Assembly: GCA_023436225.1 (NCBI GenBank)
Contig: JAEZKA010000063.1
Location: 1-64,000 of the forward strand
Reading direction: 5' to 3'
Origin: Bacillota bacterium
GTDB taxonomy: Bacteria; Bacillota; Clostridia; Lachnospirales; Lachnospiraceae
Length of the DNA: 64,000 nucleotides
The number at the start of each line of letters is the position of its first letter. Position 1 is the first letter of the stretch. Under the pieces are notes generated by a model. It had not been told where the DNA came from. It saw only the letters and a program-made list of their open reading frames with translations, and made no database searches. This document shows, one piece after another, positions 51,190 to 60,974 of the stretch. Made by a program: the position numbers and the translations under genes.

Positions 51190-51288
51190 ATAACTTACCA
51201 ATTATTTAACAATAACTTACCACAAATATCGCTTTTAGTCAATTGTATTTACTCAAAAAACCCCAGACTAGTAACAATAGCTTACCAA
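51190..51288 (-). promoter_or_regulatory. iolJ promoter with three direct-repeat operator sites
   Basis: AATARCTTACCA occurs at 51190-51201, 51212-51223 and 51277-51288; the first two are 22 bp apart, two helical turns. On the reverse strand TTGACT (51243-51238), 17-bp spacer and TAAGTT (51220-51215) form a promoter whose -10 lies inside the second copy. The DeoR-family protein encoded next door is the natural candidate binder. Confidence 0.7.
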
Positions 51289-51356
51289 TCCAGGGAGTTA
51301 AGTCCATCATCTATTCATTTAACCAGTATACTTATAAACAACCATCATTGTGATGC

Positions 51357-52133
51357 TCACTCCTGAGGAAACGGTGCAATAACCACTTCCACATTATTCT
51401 TCTCAAATAGAGAGAGCAGTGCAGGATTGACTTCCTCATCCACTATCACCTTCTTCATATCTGAGAGATTTGCATAGGTGAGCATTCCGCTCTTACCGTA
51501 TTTCGATGAGTCAATCATTAAAATCGTATGATGACTACCGGCAATCGCAGCCTTCTTAATCTCATACTCCAATGGCGATGAATTGGTTACCATACCACTA
51601 TGAGTAATTCCGGAAGAAGCCATGAATGCTTTGCTTATATTATACTTTTCCAGCGCACGAACCGTATCCGCAGAAACGAAGGAATTCGTCTTTCTCTCAA
51701 GAGTACCGGGCAGGCAGATCAAATTGATACTGGGTATTGCAATTGCCCGATTTATCACATTCAGGTTGTTGGTTAATACCGTTACTGAGTTGCATTCCCT
51801 CATATAATCAACCATGTACATCGTGGTAGTTCCTGAGTCAATGAAAATAATATCTCCATCCTCAACAAGCTTTGCTGCTGCTATACCACAGGCAATTTTA
51901 CCCTGAATATTCTTACCCTGTCTCTCTTCGAATGGGACCAGATTTCCTTTCTGATTACTACAGACACCTCCATACACTTTACGAATAGCTCCCTTGCTCA
52001 CAAGTTGAGCAACATCTAATCGAACTGTATTCATTGATATATTAAATTTGCTTCGTAATTCATCCATGGATACCAGATCATGTTCCATGATATATTGCTC
52101 CATCTGCTTAATCCGAATTGATTTCATTCCCAT
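51357..52133 (-). CDS. iolR: DeoR-family transcriptional regulator of the iol genes
   Basis: 258 residues. N-terminal DeoR HTH (IKQMEQYIMEHDLVSMDELRSKFNISMNTVRLDVAQL) and a C-terminal sugar-phosphate sensor fold with GDIIFIDSGTTTMYM and SSGITHSGMVTN. By family and place it represses the iol genes until an inositol intermediate (DKG-phosphate in Bacillus) binds. GGAGG precedes the ATG. Sequence identity to Bacillus IolR was not tested; the symbol is by context. Confidence 0.85.
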   Translation of the reverse strand: MGMKSIRIKQMEQYIMEHDLVSMDELRSKFNISMNTVRLDVAQLVSKGAIRKVYGGVCSNQKGNLVPFEERQGKNIQGKIACGIAAAKLVEDGDIIFIDSGTTTMYMVDYMRECNSVTVLTNNLNVINRAIAIPSINLICLPGTLERKTNSFVSADTVRALEKYNISKAFMASSGITHSGMVTNSSPLEYEIKKAAIAGSHHTILMIDSSKYGKSGMLTYANLSDMKKVIVDEEVNPALLSLFEKNNVEVVIAPFPQE

Positions 52134-52260
52134 CTATTAACCTCCGTATATTGCAACATAAACTAAATATATATTACCATATTGCGATAATAAATCAATA
52201 TACTTTGTTAAGTCTGGATCATTTTTATTATATTTTGATAATATTTTAATTAACTTTTAG

Positions 52261-52289
52261 TTGTATTATGATAATTATCATGATATAAT
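52261..52289 (+). promoter_or_regulatory. iolG promoter with a palindrome in the spacer
   Basis: TTGTAT (52261-52266), 17-bp spacer, TATAAT (52284-52289). The spacer contains the perfect 14-bp palindrome ATGATAATTATCAT (52268-52281). It differs from the iolJ 12-mers, so another regulator (its core resembles Fur-type boxes) may act here. Confidence 0.65.
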
Positions 52290-52341
52290 CTATAGCATAT
52301 TAACAAGAATATACCATTTTTTTAAGAAGGGAAATGAAATC

Positions 52342-53355
52342 ATGTTAAATATCGGTATTATTGGCGCAGGAAGAATCGGTAAAGTACATGCCGAGAGTAT
52401 TACATATCATGTGAAGGATGCAAAGGTGACTGCAATTGCAGATCCCTATATGAATGAAGCAACTACAGCATGGGCTAATAGCTTAGGAATACAGGATGTC
52501 CATACGGATTACCACAACATCCTGCAGGATGACAGAATTCAGGCAGTTCTTATTTGTTCTTCTACAGATACACATGCTGATATCGCGATAGAAGCAATCA
52601 AGGCGAACAAGCACGTGTTCTGTGAGAAGCCTATCTCACAGGATTTATCGAAGATTAAGGCGGTTATGGATGCCCTTAGTAAATCCAGTGTTAAATTCCA
52701 AGTTGGTTTTAATCGTCGTTTCGATCATAATTTTGAGGCAGTAAAGCATGCTGTTGAGGAAGGAAAGATTGGTGATGTTCATATTGTTAAGATTACTTCA
52801 AGAGATCCCGATGCTCCTCCGATTGAGTATGTTAAGGTATCCGGCGGAATGTTCCTCGATATGACCATTCATGATTTTGATATGGTTCGATATCTAACTT
52901 CCAGTGATGTTGTCGAAGTATATGCAAGCGGTACCGCCTTAGTGAATCCTGCTATCAAGGATGCAGGTGACATTGATACTGCAATCATCAATCTAAAGCT
53001 AGCAAATGGCGCTCTTGCTGTCATTGACAACTCTAGAAAAGCTGATTATGGCTATGACCAGCGCGCAGAGGTGTTCGGTTCGAAGGGGCAGGTTGCAGTT
53101 AGCAACGATACCGGCTCTACCGCTGTACTCAGTACTTCAGCTGGTGTCACAGGAGAAAAACCGTTATACTTCTTCCTTGAACGCTACATGGCTTCCTTCT
53201 CTAAAGAAGTGTCCCTCTTCGTTCAGGCAGTCATCAATAATACAGAGGTGCCTGTTAATATCAATGACGGACTACAGCCGGTATTAATCGCAAAGGCAGC
53301 TAAAAAGTCTCTTGAGGAAAATCGCCCGGTGTTACTTTCAGAGATCATCATGTAA
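52342..53355 (+). CDS. iolG: inositol 2-dehydrogenase
   Basis: 337 residues from ATG 52342 (GAAGGG upstream); the earlier ATG at 52261 lies in the promoter. NAD-dependent oxidation of myo-inositol to 2-keto-inositol, the first step. Gfo/Idh/MocA fold: GIIGAGRIGKVHAE, CEKPISQDL with the catalytic Lys, and GGMFLDMTIHDFDMVRYL with Asp and His. It is divergent from the rest of the locus with its own promoter and tandem terminators. Confidence 0.94.
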   Translation: MLNIGIIGAGRIGKVHAESITYHVKDAKVTAIADPYMNEATTAWANSLGIQDVHTDYHNILQDDRIQAVLICSSTDTHADIAIEAIKANKHVFCEKPISQDLSKIKAVMDALSKSSVKFQVGFNRRFDHNFEAVKHAVEEGKIGDVHIVKITSRDPDAPPIEYVKVSGGMFLDMTIHDFDMVRYLTSSDVVEVYASGTALVNPAIKDAGDIDTAIINLKLANGALAVIDNSRKADYGYDQRAEVFGSKGQVAVSNDTGSTAVLSTSAGVTGEKPLYFFLERYMASFSKEVSLFVQAVINNTEVPVNINDGLQPVLIAKAAKKSLEENRPVLLSEIIM

Positions 53356-53387
53356 TAAAAATCCCTCCCTATCTATAATAAAAAGTG

Positions 53388-53482
53388 ATAAAAATGAAAG
53401 CCATTCACACTGGCTTTCATTTTTATTTATGACAATAAAATCATGACAATAGAAAGTATATGAAGCATACTTTCTATTGTCA
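53388..53482. terminator. two successive 16-bp hairpin terminators after iolG
   Basis: Hairpin 1: 53388-53403/53411-53426, 7-nt loop, T5 in the arm. Hairpin 2: 53444-53459/53467-53482, 7-nt loop. Both perfect. They stand between convergent iolG and the MgtC gene, serving each direction. Confidence 0.85.
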
Positions 53483-53517
53483 CAGGCCTTTTTAACAGGG
53501 GTATCTTATTATTCGGA

Positions 53518-54201
53518 TTAGGATACCTCTTCCATAAAGCTGACACCATCTGCGCAATTCAAGGTTCCCAGAATTGTTGCATGAGGCTGCTTCTTCGGAA
53601 GCTTAATTGTCATAAGAGTTGCGGTTCCTGCTTCATCCAGGGCATTCGATCTGGAGATTTCTATATCACTTACCTTTATCTCTCTCTCTTTAAGAAATTC
53701 TATAAATTGTCCTACATAAGTCAGCTTCTCGAATTCAATATATAAATTCATTACCTTCGTATCTGACATAACTCTCTCATCTAAATTATGCAATGCCGCC
53801 ATAGCAACAAAGATCATGACACATCCGATAATCGCACCTGCATAATATCCAATTCCTATCGCCAGTCCGATGCAGGCAGCCGCCCATAAACCAGCTGCCG
53901 TCGTCAGCCCTCTGACACGATTATGTCCGGTTACGATTATAGTTCCGGCTCCCAGGAAACCTATCCCGCTGATTACCTGAGCACCCATTCTTGCCACATC
54001 ACTGGTGCCATATGTCTTAGAAATATATTCATTCGTCATCATAACGAGAGCCGCCCCCAGACATACCAACATATAGGTGCGGAAACCAGCCGGTCTCCTT
54101 TTTCTTCCACGTTCAATTCCCAGTACTCCACCGCATAGTAAAGCCAACACCAGCCTCAGTATTGTTATCTCGATATTCATTGCCATCAATTCTTCTAGCA
54201 T
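53518..54201 (-). CDS. MgtC/SapB-family membrane protein
   Basis: 227 residues from ATG 54201. Four to five N-terminal helices with the MgtC core GIERGRKRRPAGFRTYMLVCLGAA, RMGAQVISGIGFLGAGTI and LTTAAGLWAAACIGLAIG, then a C-terminal ACT-like soluble domain (about 150-227). Family members help growth at low magnesium or modulate the F-type ATPase. AAGG lies before the start. No magnesium riboswitch is visible in the 47-bp gap upstream. Confidence 0.9.
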   Translation of the reverse strand: MLEELMAMNIEITILRLVLALLCGGVLGIERGRKRRPAGFRTYMLVCLGAALVMMTNEYISKTYGTSDVARMGAQVISGIGFLGAGTIIVTGHNRVRGLTTAAGLWAAACIGLAIGIGYYAGAIIGCVMIFVAMAALHNLDERVMSDTKVMNLYIEFEKLTYVGQFIEFLKEREIKVSDIEISRSNALDEAGTATLMTIKLPKKQPHATILGTLNCADGVSFMEEVS

Positions 54202-54248
54202 CACTCAACCTTCTTCCTGTTCACATACATCGAGGTCTTCACCCAGTG

Positions 54249-56441
54249 TTAGCAAATAGCTTTAATATGAAGCAGTTTACCCAGGTAATCCCCCCACATG
54301 TTATCGATAGCAAGACCCGCATGCATTAGCGCACCTCCGCTTAGTTCCACCCCTGTCTCTTCGATACGATAAATCGTATTCTCGCACAGACCCTTCAGGC
54401 GAACACGGCGAGTACTGTAATTCGGCCGTGCTAATACCTGAATATAGGTAACCAAGGCTTCCTTCTTATCCTTTGATACTACTTGGATACAATCGTACTC
54501 ACGATTGCTTTGATAGGAGGCAATCCGGTAATAGTCGCCAGTGCGAATTAAATCATTATATTTATGGTACATAGCGACCTGTCCGGGGATAAGCTGTCTA
54601 TCCTCATTGGGGATTTTCGTAATATCCAGCTCATAGCCGAAGGTTCCAGCAAGGGCAACATAGCCTCTGGTTTCAAAAGGTGTGGTTCGACCATTGGAAT
54701 GACTGGGACAATCTGCGATATGCGCCCCCATAGCAGACAGTGGATATATCAGTGCTGTTCCCTCTTGAATACTGAGTCTTTCAATCGCATCCGTATCATC
54801 GGAGCACCAGATCTGCGGGCTGTAATATAACATACCGGGATCAAATCTTCCTCCGCCGCTGGAGCAATTCTCAAGCAGCAGCTTAGGGAAATCATTGATC
54901 AGACGTTCCTGCAGCTCATATAAGCCGAGGACATAACGATGGTTGAGTTCACCCTGGGTATCCGTCTCAAGACAAGCACTGCCAAGATCGGTCAAGGAAC
55001 GATTCATATCCCATTTGACATACTCAATATTCGCTGATCGAAGCACCTTGGATATACTTTCGTAGATTGCGTCTCTGATTTCTTTCCTTGATATATCTAA
55101 CACATACTGGTTTCTGTTAAGGGCTCCGATCCTTCCAGGGATTTGTATTGCCCAATCCGGATGAGCCCGGTATAGATCTGAATCCGGAGAAATCATCTCA
55201 GGCTCAAACCACAGACCCAGCTTCATTCCTAATTTATTAACCTCTGCTGCCAGGTTCTTCATGCCGCCTTTAATCTTGTCTTCATTTACCACCCAGTCGC
55301 CGAGAGCACAATTATCATCGTTCCTCGCTCCGAACCAGCCGTCATCGATCACCAGCATTTCGATACCGAGTTTGGAAGCTTCTCTTGCAATATCAAGCAA
55401 TTTCTCACTATCAAAATCAAAATAGGTTGCTTCCCAATTATTGATTAATATCGGGCGTTTTTTGTCTCGATATTCTCCCCGGATTAGGTGGGAACGATAT
55501 AAATCATGGAAGGTTCTTGTCATCTGACCGATGCCCTCCGAAGAATATACCAAAACTGCTTCGGGAGAGGTAAAGCTTTCACCCTGCTCAAGCTTCCAGC
55601 TAAAGTCCACCGGATTGATGCCGATGGTTGCCCGCAGTAATCCAAACTGCGTTATCTCAGCCTGTGCCATGAAATTACCCGAATATACCAGATTCATAGC
55701 AAATACCTCACCTTGATCTTCATTCGCATCTTTATCCATAATAGCTAAGAAAGGCTGCTCCTGATGAGAGGACACCCCTCGGAGGGATGAGATCAGTTGC
55801 TTTCCGTCTGTAATTCTTCTGCGGTTTATCATTCTCTCCCTAGACCAGAGGCCATATAGAGTCAGCATATCATATTCTCGATTATCCATATCCAGGCAGG
55901 CAGACAGCACCTTTGTCAGATAGATACAATCCTCGGAAGCGTTCCTGATACGAACACTTCGAGTGATTACATCCAAATCCTCGAATACGGTGTAAAGCAG
56001 TATGATCTGTAGCTTTAACACCTTATCTTCACAGTAAAGCTCCAGTGTTGTACAGGACTCAGAATCACCAAAGGTTGACGGAAGCCCTTCCAGCTTTGGT
56101 TTGCCCGGATATATACTGTGAGTAACATAAGCTAAGCTACAGGCTGAATGACCGGACTTCGATTTGACACTGAGACAGGTTTCTCTGAAGTCACCGATCC
56201 CATGCGTTGAGTATTCCATCGGAAAGCTATCCATAAAAGAAACTCTGTCCCGATTATTTCTTGACGGAACTTTCGTTCCATTATCAGTGCGTAATAAATA
56301 ACTCAAATCATCATCCATTACTCTCTTACCGTAGTAAATATGTCCAATAAAATTTTCATCATCAACAATGCCGATCATGTAGGTTGACTTTGGTGTATCC
56401 AACTTAAAGATTCGGTTTTTCTCATTATACTTAATTCCCAT
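54249..56441 (-). CDS. alpha-galactosidase, GH36
   Basis: 730 residues, cytosolic. Retaining GH36 catalytic core: EMLVIDDGWFGARNDD, LGLWFEPEMISPDSDLY, nucleophile Asp in YVKWDMNRSLTD, ENCSSGGGRFD, and acid/base Asp in WCSDDTDAIERL. An N-terminal beta-supersandwich domain spans about 1-330 and a C-terminal sheet the last 90. It releases galactose from raffinose-type sugars or galactomannan fragments. Its start leader is nearly identical to that of iolA. Confidence 0.95.
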   Translation of the reverse strand: MGIKYNEKNRIFKLDTPKSTYMIGIVDDENFIGHIYYGKRVMDDDLSYLLRTDNGTKVPSRNNRDRVSFMDSFPMEYSTHGIGDFRETCLSVKSKSGHSACSLAYVTHSIYPGKPKLEGLPSTFGDSESCTTLELYCEDKVLKLQIILLYTVFEDLDVITRSVRIRNASEDCIYLTKVLSACLDMDNREYDMLTLYGLWSRERMINRRRITDGKQLISSLRGVSSHQEQPFLAIMDKDANEDQGEVFAMNLVYSGNFMAQAEITQFGLLRATIGINPVDFSWKLEQGESFTSPEAVLVYSSEGIGQMTRTFHDLYRSHLIRGEYRDKKRPILINNWEATYFDFDSEKLLDIAREASKLGIEMLVIDDGWFGARNDDNCALGDWVVNEDKIKGGMKNLAAEVNKLGMKLGLWFEPEMISPDSDLYRAHPDWAIQIPGRIGALNRNQYVLDISRKEIRDAIYESISKVLRSANIEYVKWDMNRSLTDLGSACLETDTQGELNHRYVLGLYELQERLINDFPKLLLENCSSGGGRFDPGMLYYSPQIWCSDDTDAIERLSIQEGTALIYPLSAMGAHIADCPSHSNGRTTPFETRGYVALAGTFGYELDITKIPNEDRQLIPGQVAMYHKYNDLIRTGDYYRIASYQSNREYDCIQVVSKDKKEALVTYIQVLARPNYSTRRVRLKGLCENTIYRIEETGVELSGGALMHAGLAIDNMWGDYLGKLLHIKAIC

Positions 56442-56555
56442 TTAATAACCATGCCTTTCTCATAACCTGTATACTTTGGGCCGCAGGCACAAAGTTGCGC
56501 TCACCATTCTGTAGCTTCGATACAGCACAGACCTCGGAAGAACAAGGATCTTCCT

Positions 56556-57377
56556 TTATACCTCTATCACCATACCGTCATAGGATACTAGGAAGCCTAC
56601 CTTGTCAGCCTCTTCTACCATCTTATCATGTAGCCAACCTCCATTATGGGAGAAATGATTCACGATCCATTTTGTATTATTATCTGCAAGTCCAAGATCA
56701 ATTAAGCGCTTACGTTCCTTCACCGCGTCCACAAGCCCCATATGATTCTTGCCATCTTCCTCACTCTGCGTCGTACAATCCAAGCTAACCAGATCCAAAC
56801 GAACCTTATTACTCTCCAGATAGTTTATCGTCTCAGGAGGGAGAGCTCCGGTATCATGAGCGTACAGCATCGCCTTATCACCTTGTATAATCTCATAGAT
56901 CAGGCATTCTTCCTTCCGGTCATGCAAGGCCAACAGCGGAATAACTGTATAATCCTTGATTGGTATCTTCTTGAATGGTTCTGCCTTATGAAAAGCAAAG
57001 CAATCTTCTACTTCTTCCACCCCAGGAACCTCGGTCCATATCCTGTTTTTTACGGCATCATTACCGTAGATATGGAATAAATCACGATGGTAAGCAAAGG
57101 GCTCTCTTAGCATTTCAATATCTGCCGGATGAAAATGATCCGTATGACTATGGGTTACCAGCAGATGATTAACTCTCTCCAGATCCAGACCATAGGTAAG
57201 ACTGTGCATATTCGTATCCGGTGTTAAATCAATCAGTAAATCATCGTTGATCAGTGCCTGCGATCTTGTACGGATATTCTTACCTTTAAGCCTTTTGGCC
57301 TCCTTGCAAATATCACAGTTGCAGAAAATTCCGGGCCAACCCTCACCGGCACCCGTTCCGTAATAAGTTAATTTCAT
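56556..57377 (-). CDS. MBL-fold metal-dependent hydrolase, PhnP-like
   Basis: 273 residues. GTGAGEGWPGIFCNCDICKEA at the start and HSHTDHFHPADIEML (HxHxDH) are the marks of PhnP-type metallo-beta-lactamase-fold phosphodiesterases; AHDTGALPPE and NHFSHNGG complete the metal site. Two N-terminal Cys (CNCDIC) may bind a structural zinc. In this setting it may act on a cyclic sugar phosphate or lactone; that is inference. About 114 bp separate it from the GH36 gene downstream. Confidence 0.82.
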   Translation of the reverse strand: MKLTYYGTGAGEGWPGIFCNCDICKEAKRLKGKNIRTRSQALINDDLLIDLTPDTNMHSLTYGLDLERVNHLLVTHSHTDHFHPADIEMLREPFAYHRDLFHIYGNDAVKNRIWTEVPGVEEVEDCFAFHKAEPFKKIPIKDYTVIPLLALHDRKEECLIYEIIQGDKAMLYAHDTGALPPETINYLESNKVRLDLVSLDCTTQSEEDGKNHMGLVDAVKERKRLIDLGLADNNTKWIVNHFSHNGGWLHDKMVEEADKVGFLVSYDGMVIEV

Positions 57378-57690
57378 CTAAAATTCCTACCTTTCTTATG
57401 TGGGTGATACAAGCCTCACAACTTACTTTACGCTCATTTTTCTCCTTACTATACACAAAGAGCGACTATAAAACATCTATGCTTCTCCTCGGATGCCATC
57501 TTTTGTATCCGAAATCACAAGATTAAATTTTACAGCCGCTCCCTATCAAATCTTTCTTCCAACCTATATTCCTGAAGCATTATTCCCGCTTTCATATATA
57601 AAAGTTGGAAGTATCAAAAGCCATACAAATCATTAAATTCGTTAATTCTAGAAATTGTATGTATAACCACTTAAAATTCAATTATATTTA
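57378..57690. other. 313-bp intergenic region, no gene
   Basis: Between the GH38-like gene's end and the PhnP-like gene's start (both reverse strand). It holds TTCCAAC/GTTGGAA arms about 45 bp apart and CGGAT/ATCCG arms 13 bp apart, both weak. It should contain the promoter of the PhnP-like/GH36 pair, but no convincing box was found. Confidence 0.4.
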
Positions 57691-60213
57691 CTATCTTCTT
57701 TTCAACAGGAAAGAGTGGATACCATAGGGCTTTGCTTCAAATTCCAACAATTCCGGCATTTCATCCCCAAGTACATTATTATTTAAGTCAACCGGTACAA
57801 TATCATATCCGTCAACTCGTAGTTTCCTGGTTTCTGATCTTCCTGACACTTCCTTAAATCGTATTATTAATCCACCCATTTCTTCTCTTACATTAATGAG
57901 CTGCATATGTTCCGGAAGTGCGAGACAATCCTTATCCAACTTACAGCTGGTTACTTCGACCCCTTCCTGCAGCATCACGGCTCTCTCTAAATTATCCGTC
58001 TCCTGATCCTTTCGAAACCCATATAATATGTAACGGTAGCATAAATCTCCACCAATCCACTGAGGGAAATTAGTTCCCCACATATTATTAAAGAGGTTAG
58101 AGTACATAGCCGGCTCCTCCGGCGAGCTATATCTTCGTCTATACTGATATATTCCGGTCTCACCCAATGCCATCAGGGGTGTATCCTTTGTTACAATACA
58201 GATACCATTCTCTTCATCCATAGCCGATATATAATTCTCAAGACAATACAATACATGGTTTGCATCATCTACAATATCTACAGCCGGGTCTAGGACTGTA
58301 TTTGATTTATTTATGTGATAGACCTTCTTCTTATGATCGGTGGGGAACAGGATGGAGCCTGATTCAATAAAAGGTGTCTCACTTTTATTTTGCAGCTTTA
58401 CATTAAGATAGATTTCATCACCGGCTGGCGGTAAAGTAATCTCCATCATCACCTTCTCAGCATCTCCATATTTTTCGGAGCTTTCCCTGGTTACATAATT
58501 TAAGGTCAAGGTGTCTAGATCTATGGAATAACTTTGGTATTTTGGACTATAGGTTCTATGCTCACATTCGGGATAGGCCTCTCTGCCGTAATCCTGAATC
58601 CCCCAGGTAGAGAAACGATAAGCAAAGTCTTTGAGATATCTTGTTACGTCCTTAATCCCATAACGATCATATTGATACGCAAATACGGACTGATCCTCGT
58701 TCTTCTGCAATAGAACTGATGATAATTGCTTATCATAGAGCTCAAAGATATCTCCTGTCTTCTCTGAGAAAATCAGACGGTAACGATGATTCTCTATCTC
58801 AACCATCTTTTCCGACTTACATACCGACAGTGTTCCATTATATTTGGGTCCTTCCGAAATATGAATCGGCACCGTTACAAACGGTGGCAGCTCAGTTACA
58901 AAGCAGGACCACTCCCCATCAATTTTTGTAATTGGAAGTGTTAGCTCCCCGTTCATTAAGCTACAGCCTGATAGTGCTCTATTCAAGCATTTTAGCGATA
59001 CCCAGCCGGTATAGGCACGGCTGCCTGGATTGAATAAGCTAATCTGAGTATCGTTCCTATCATTAACAAGAAGCTTTACCTTATGTAACGTTTGTACACT
59101 GTTGTCCGCTCTGTCCCGTTGTTCCTGCCAGGACTTCTCCATAAATTTATAATTGTCCTTTTGTTTTGCCTTCTGGAAATCCCTCTTTCGATAGACACGA
59201 TTCGGTCCAAGCCAAGTCTTAACATCGGCTCCCCAGGTATGTTCTTCAAAAAGGTCTATATCTTCATAATATTGATCCAGCAATGTCGAATAGTCATCCT
59301 CGGTCTCAACTACAGACTCAAGGCGTTGTTTCAGCCGAAGTGCCTGAAGCCTTTTTATCTCTTCTCTGGATTCACGTACCATGCTGACTTCCTTAGGATA
59401 AGCACCGATCCCATGGATCCAGGTATCTGCTAGGTCCTTATTTATCGTTGGAAGCATGGACAAATCACACTTAGTCAGCTCTTTATAAAAATCATCCAAG
59501 GAACCACAAACAATCTCTACCTCGGGATATTTATTCCTTATATCATTAACCAATTTATGTATTACTTCAACCGATTGTGGTCCGCAGTTATCCTGTGTCT
59601 GCATCAGTGACATCCACACTGGATAGTCCCAGTCCTCCGGTGGCAGCAGCGAGGTACCATACCCACCCTTACTATACATCGTCAATAGCTTCTCGCCACT
59701 TGGAGACTGCCATTGAAACAAAAAAGGAACCTTAGGAGGAGTCGCAAATTCATTGCAACCCAGGTGTAAAAACTTAACCCCTGCTCCTGCCAAAATCTGC
59801 GGTAGCATAATCCCATGTCCTGGGACATCAGTCATTTTGGCAGCAATCGGATATGGCTTGTTATATTGCATTGATAACTCACGGCCAAAGCGAAGACCTT
59901 CTATATACTCCTCCGCACTGCAAAAATCCGTATGGGAGGTAAACGGCAAAGCATGCCATACAATCTGCCCACCTTCAATCAACTGTTCCAGATCCTTTTT
60001 TAACTCCTCATTACACTGCTGTGTTATTATCTTAAGAGGCCAGGAAGGCATCGTCCACACATACTTAAGCGGACCCAAATGCTGGGTTGCTTTACAGGTT
60101 GCGATCACTTCCTTCAGCATAGAATCTGCATATTTATCGATTACTCTACTGGACAAATCAGTAAAGCCGATATCAAAGTGTGTCTTAAATACTAGTATTA
60201 TTTTCTTAACCAT
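57691..60213 (-). CDS. GH38-like alpha-mannosidase-type glycosidase (DUF5054-like)
   Basis: 840 residues from ATG 60213 (AGAGG upstream). The start, ILVFKTHFDIGFTD, gives the HxD metal pair (His12, Asp14) of GH38 enzymes. PGHGIMLPQIL, FLHLGCNEF and LLTMYSKGGYG belong to the catalytic alpha/beta-barrel; long C-terminal beta domains follow with VDGYDIVPVDL. It fits a divergent GH38 branch annotated DUF5054. The sugar linkage is unproven. No signal peptide. It lies with a HAD phosphatase and an Opp-type importer, so imported glycans are its likely substrates. Confidence 0.75.
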   Translation of the reverse strand: MVKKIILVFKTHFDIGFTDLSSRVIDKYADSMLKEVIATCKATQHLGPLKYVWTMPSWPLKIITQQCNEELKKDLEQLIEGGQIVWHALPFTSHTDFCSAEEYIEGLRFGRELSMQYNKPYPIAAKMTDVPGHGIMLPQILAGAGVKFLHLGCNEFATPPKVPFLFQWQSPSGEKLLTMYSKGGYGTSLLPPEDWDYPVWMSLMQTQDNCGPQSVEVIHKLVNDIRNKYPEVEIVCGSLDDFYKELTKCDLSMLPTINKDLADTWIHGIGAYPKEVSMVRESREEIKRLQALRLKQRLESVVETEDDYSTLLDQYYEDIDLFEEHTWGADVKTWLGPNRVYRKRDFQKAKQKDNYKFMEKSWQEQRDRADNSVQTLHKVKLLVNDRNDTQISLFNPGSRAYTGWVSLKCLNRALSGCSLMNGELTLPITKIDGEWSCFVTELPPFVTVPIHISEGPKYNGTLSVCKSEKMVEIENHRYRLIFSEKTGDIFELYDKQLSSVLLQKNEDQSVFAYQYDRYGIKDVTRYLKDFAYRFSTWGIQDYGREAYPECEHRTYSPKYQSYSIDLDTLTLNYVTRESSEKYGDAEKVMMEITLPPAGDEIYLNVKLQNKSETPFIESGSILFPTDHKKKVYHINKSNTVLDPAVDIVDDANHVLYCLENYISAMDEENGICIVTKDTPLMALGETGIYQYRRRYSSPEEPAMYSNLFNNMWGTNFPQWIGGDLCYRYILYGFRKDQETDNLERAVMLQEGVEVTSCKLDKDCLALPEHMQLINVREEMGGLIIRFKEVSGRSETRKLRVDGYDIVPVDLNNNVLGDEMPELLEFEAKPYGIHSFLLKRR

Positions 60214-60308
60214 AGGAACCTCTTCTTTCAATTCGTAATCTTATGTACGGCCCATATTCGTTCCGCCTGGATTCGCGGTGCTTAGTCAGTAAGAGCTAAA
60301 CCACTTGA

Positions 60309-60974
60309 TTATACGCTGCTGATCCCTAGCTTTATCAGTAATTGATGTATTCGCACCGGTATAATCTTATATAGCTCATCCCAGGTTACAATAATATCCT
60401 CGTTATACTGTATCGGATTAAATTCCAGTGTTGGGCGAAATGAGAAGTTCTCTCTGATATAATTACACACCTGATAATCTATGTAAGAATTCTTATGCAG
60501 GATTCCTTGAAATAATCTCGTTACGAGTAGCCCGTCAACACCTGCATATTTATGACAAACCACATCAACATCACTGAAAAGTCGAAAGAGTCTTCCATCC
60601 GGTAATACCGCATGCTTACCCGGTTGAATATAAATCGGAATATGAGTCCCCTCTTCTAGTTCTTTCGTATATTGAAAGCAATTCATATGACTGCCATGAG
60701 CACTTGCTTCACCGTCCACCACACTACCATCGTGGCCGATATATACCCAGAAGTGTTCCAAGTCATACATATGCTGTATGTCAAAATCATAATAAAGCTG
60801 ATATTCTATTACAAATGCCACTTTCTCGTTATCAATCCAGATATCCCGTTCAAAGGATCTGCTCCTACCTGAGGCTCTTATTATATCGTAACCGATATGA
60901 TCGATAGTAAAGGGTTCATTCTTATCGAAATAAAGATGCGGCGCATATTTTACGGCCAGTTCACGATCTGTCAT
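60309..60974 (-). CDS. uncharacterised 221-residue protein
   Basis: Starts ELAVKYAPHLYFDKNEPFTID, a pattern reminiscent of Vps62/NPP1-like 'APxLYF..dE' proteins, then EYQLYYDFDIQHMYDLEHFWVYIGHDG and EASAHGSHMN, which offer several His/Asp residues for a metal or sugar site. No signal peptide or membrane segment. Its ATG overlaps the stop of the short Cys-rich ORF at 60971-61003 (ATGA), and that ORF has the only good ribosome site, so translation looks coupled. Function unknown; genomic setting suggests glycan metabolism. Confidence 0.65.
   Translation of the reverse strand: MTDRELAVKYAPHLYFDKNEPFTIDHIGYDIIRASGRSRSFERDIWIDNEKVAFVIEYQLYYDFDIQHMYDLEHFWVYIGHDGSVVDGEASAHGSHMNCFQYTKELEEGTHIPIYIQPGKHAVLPDGRLFRLFSDVDVVCHKYAGVDGLLVTRLFQGILHKNSYIDYQVCNYIRENFSFRPTLEFNPIQYNEDIIVTWDELYKIIPVRIHQLLIKLGISSV

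Noticed and set aside
59753..60238. A 161-codon plus-strand ORF opposite the GH38-like gene.
   Set aside because: Antisense to a clear catalytic domain; no ribosome site and no protein-like pattern.
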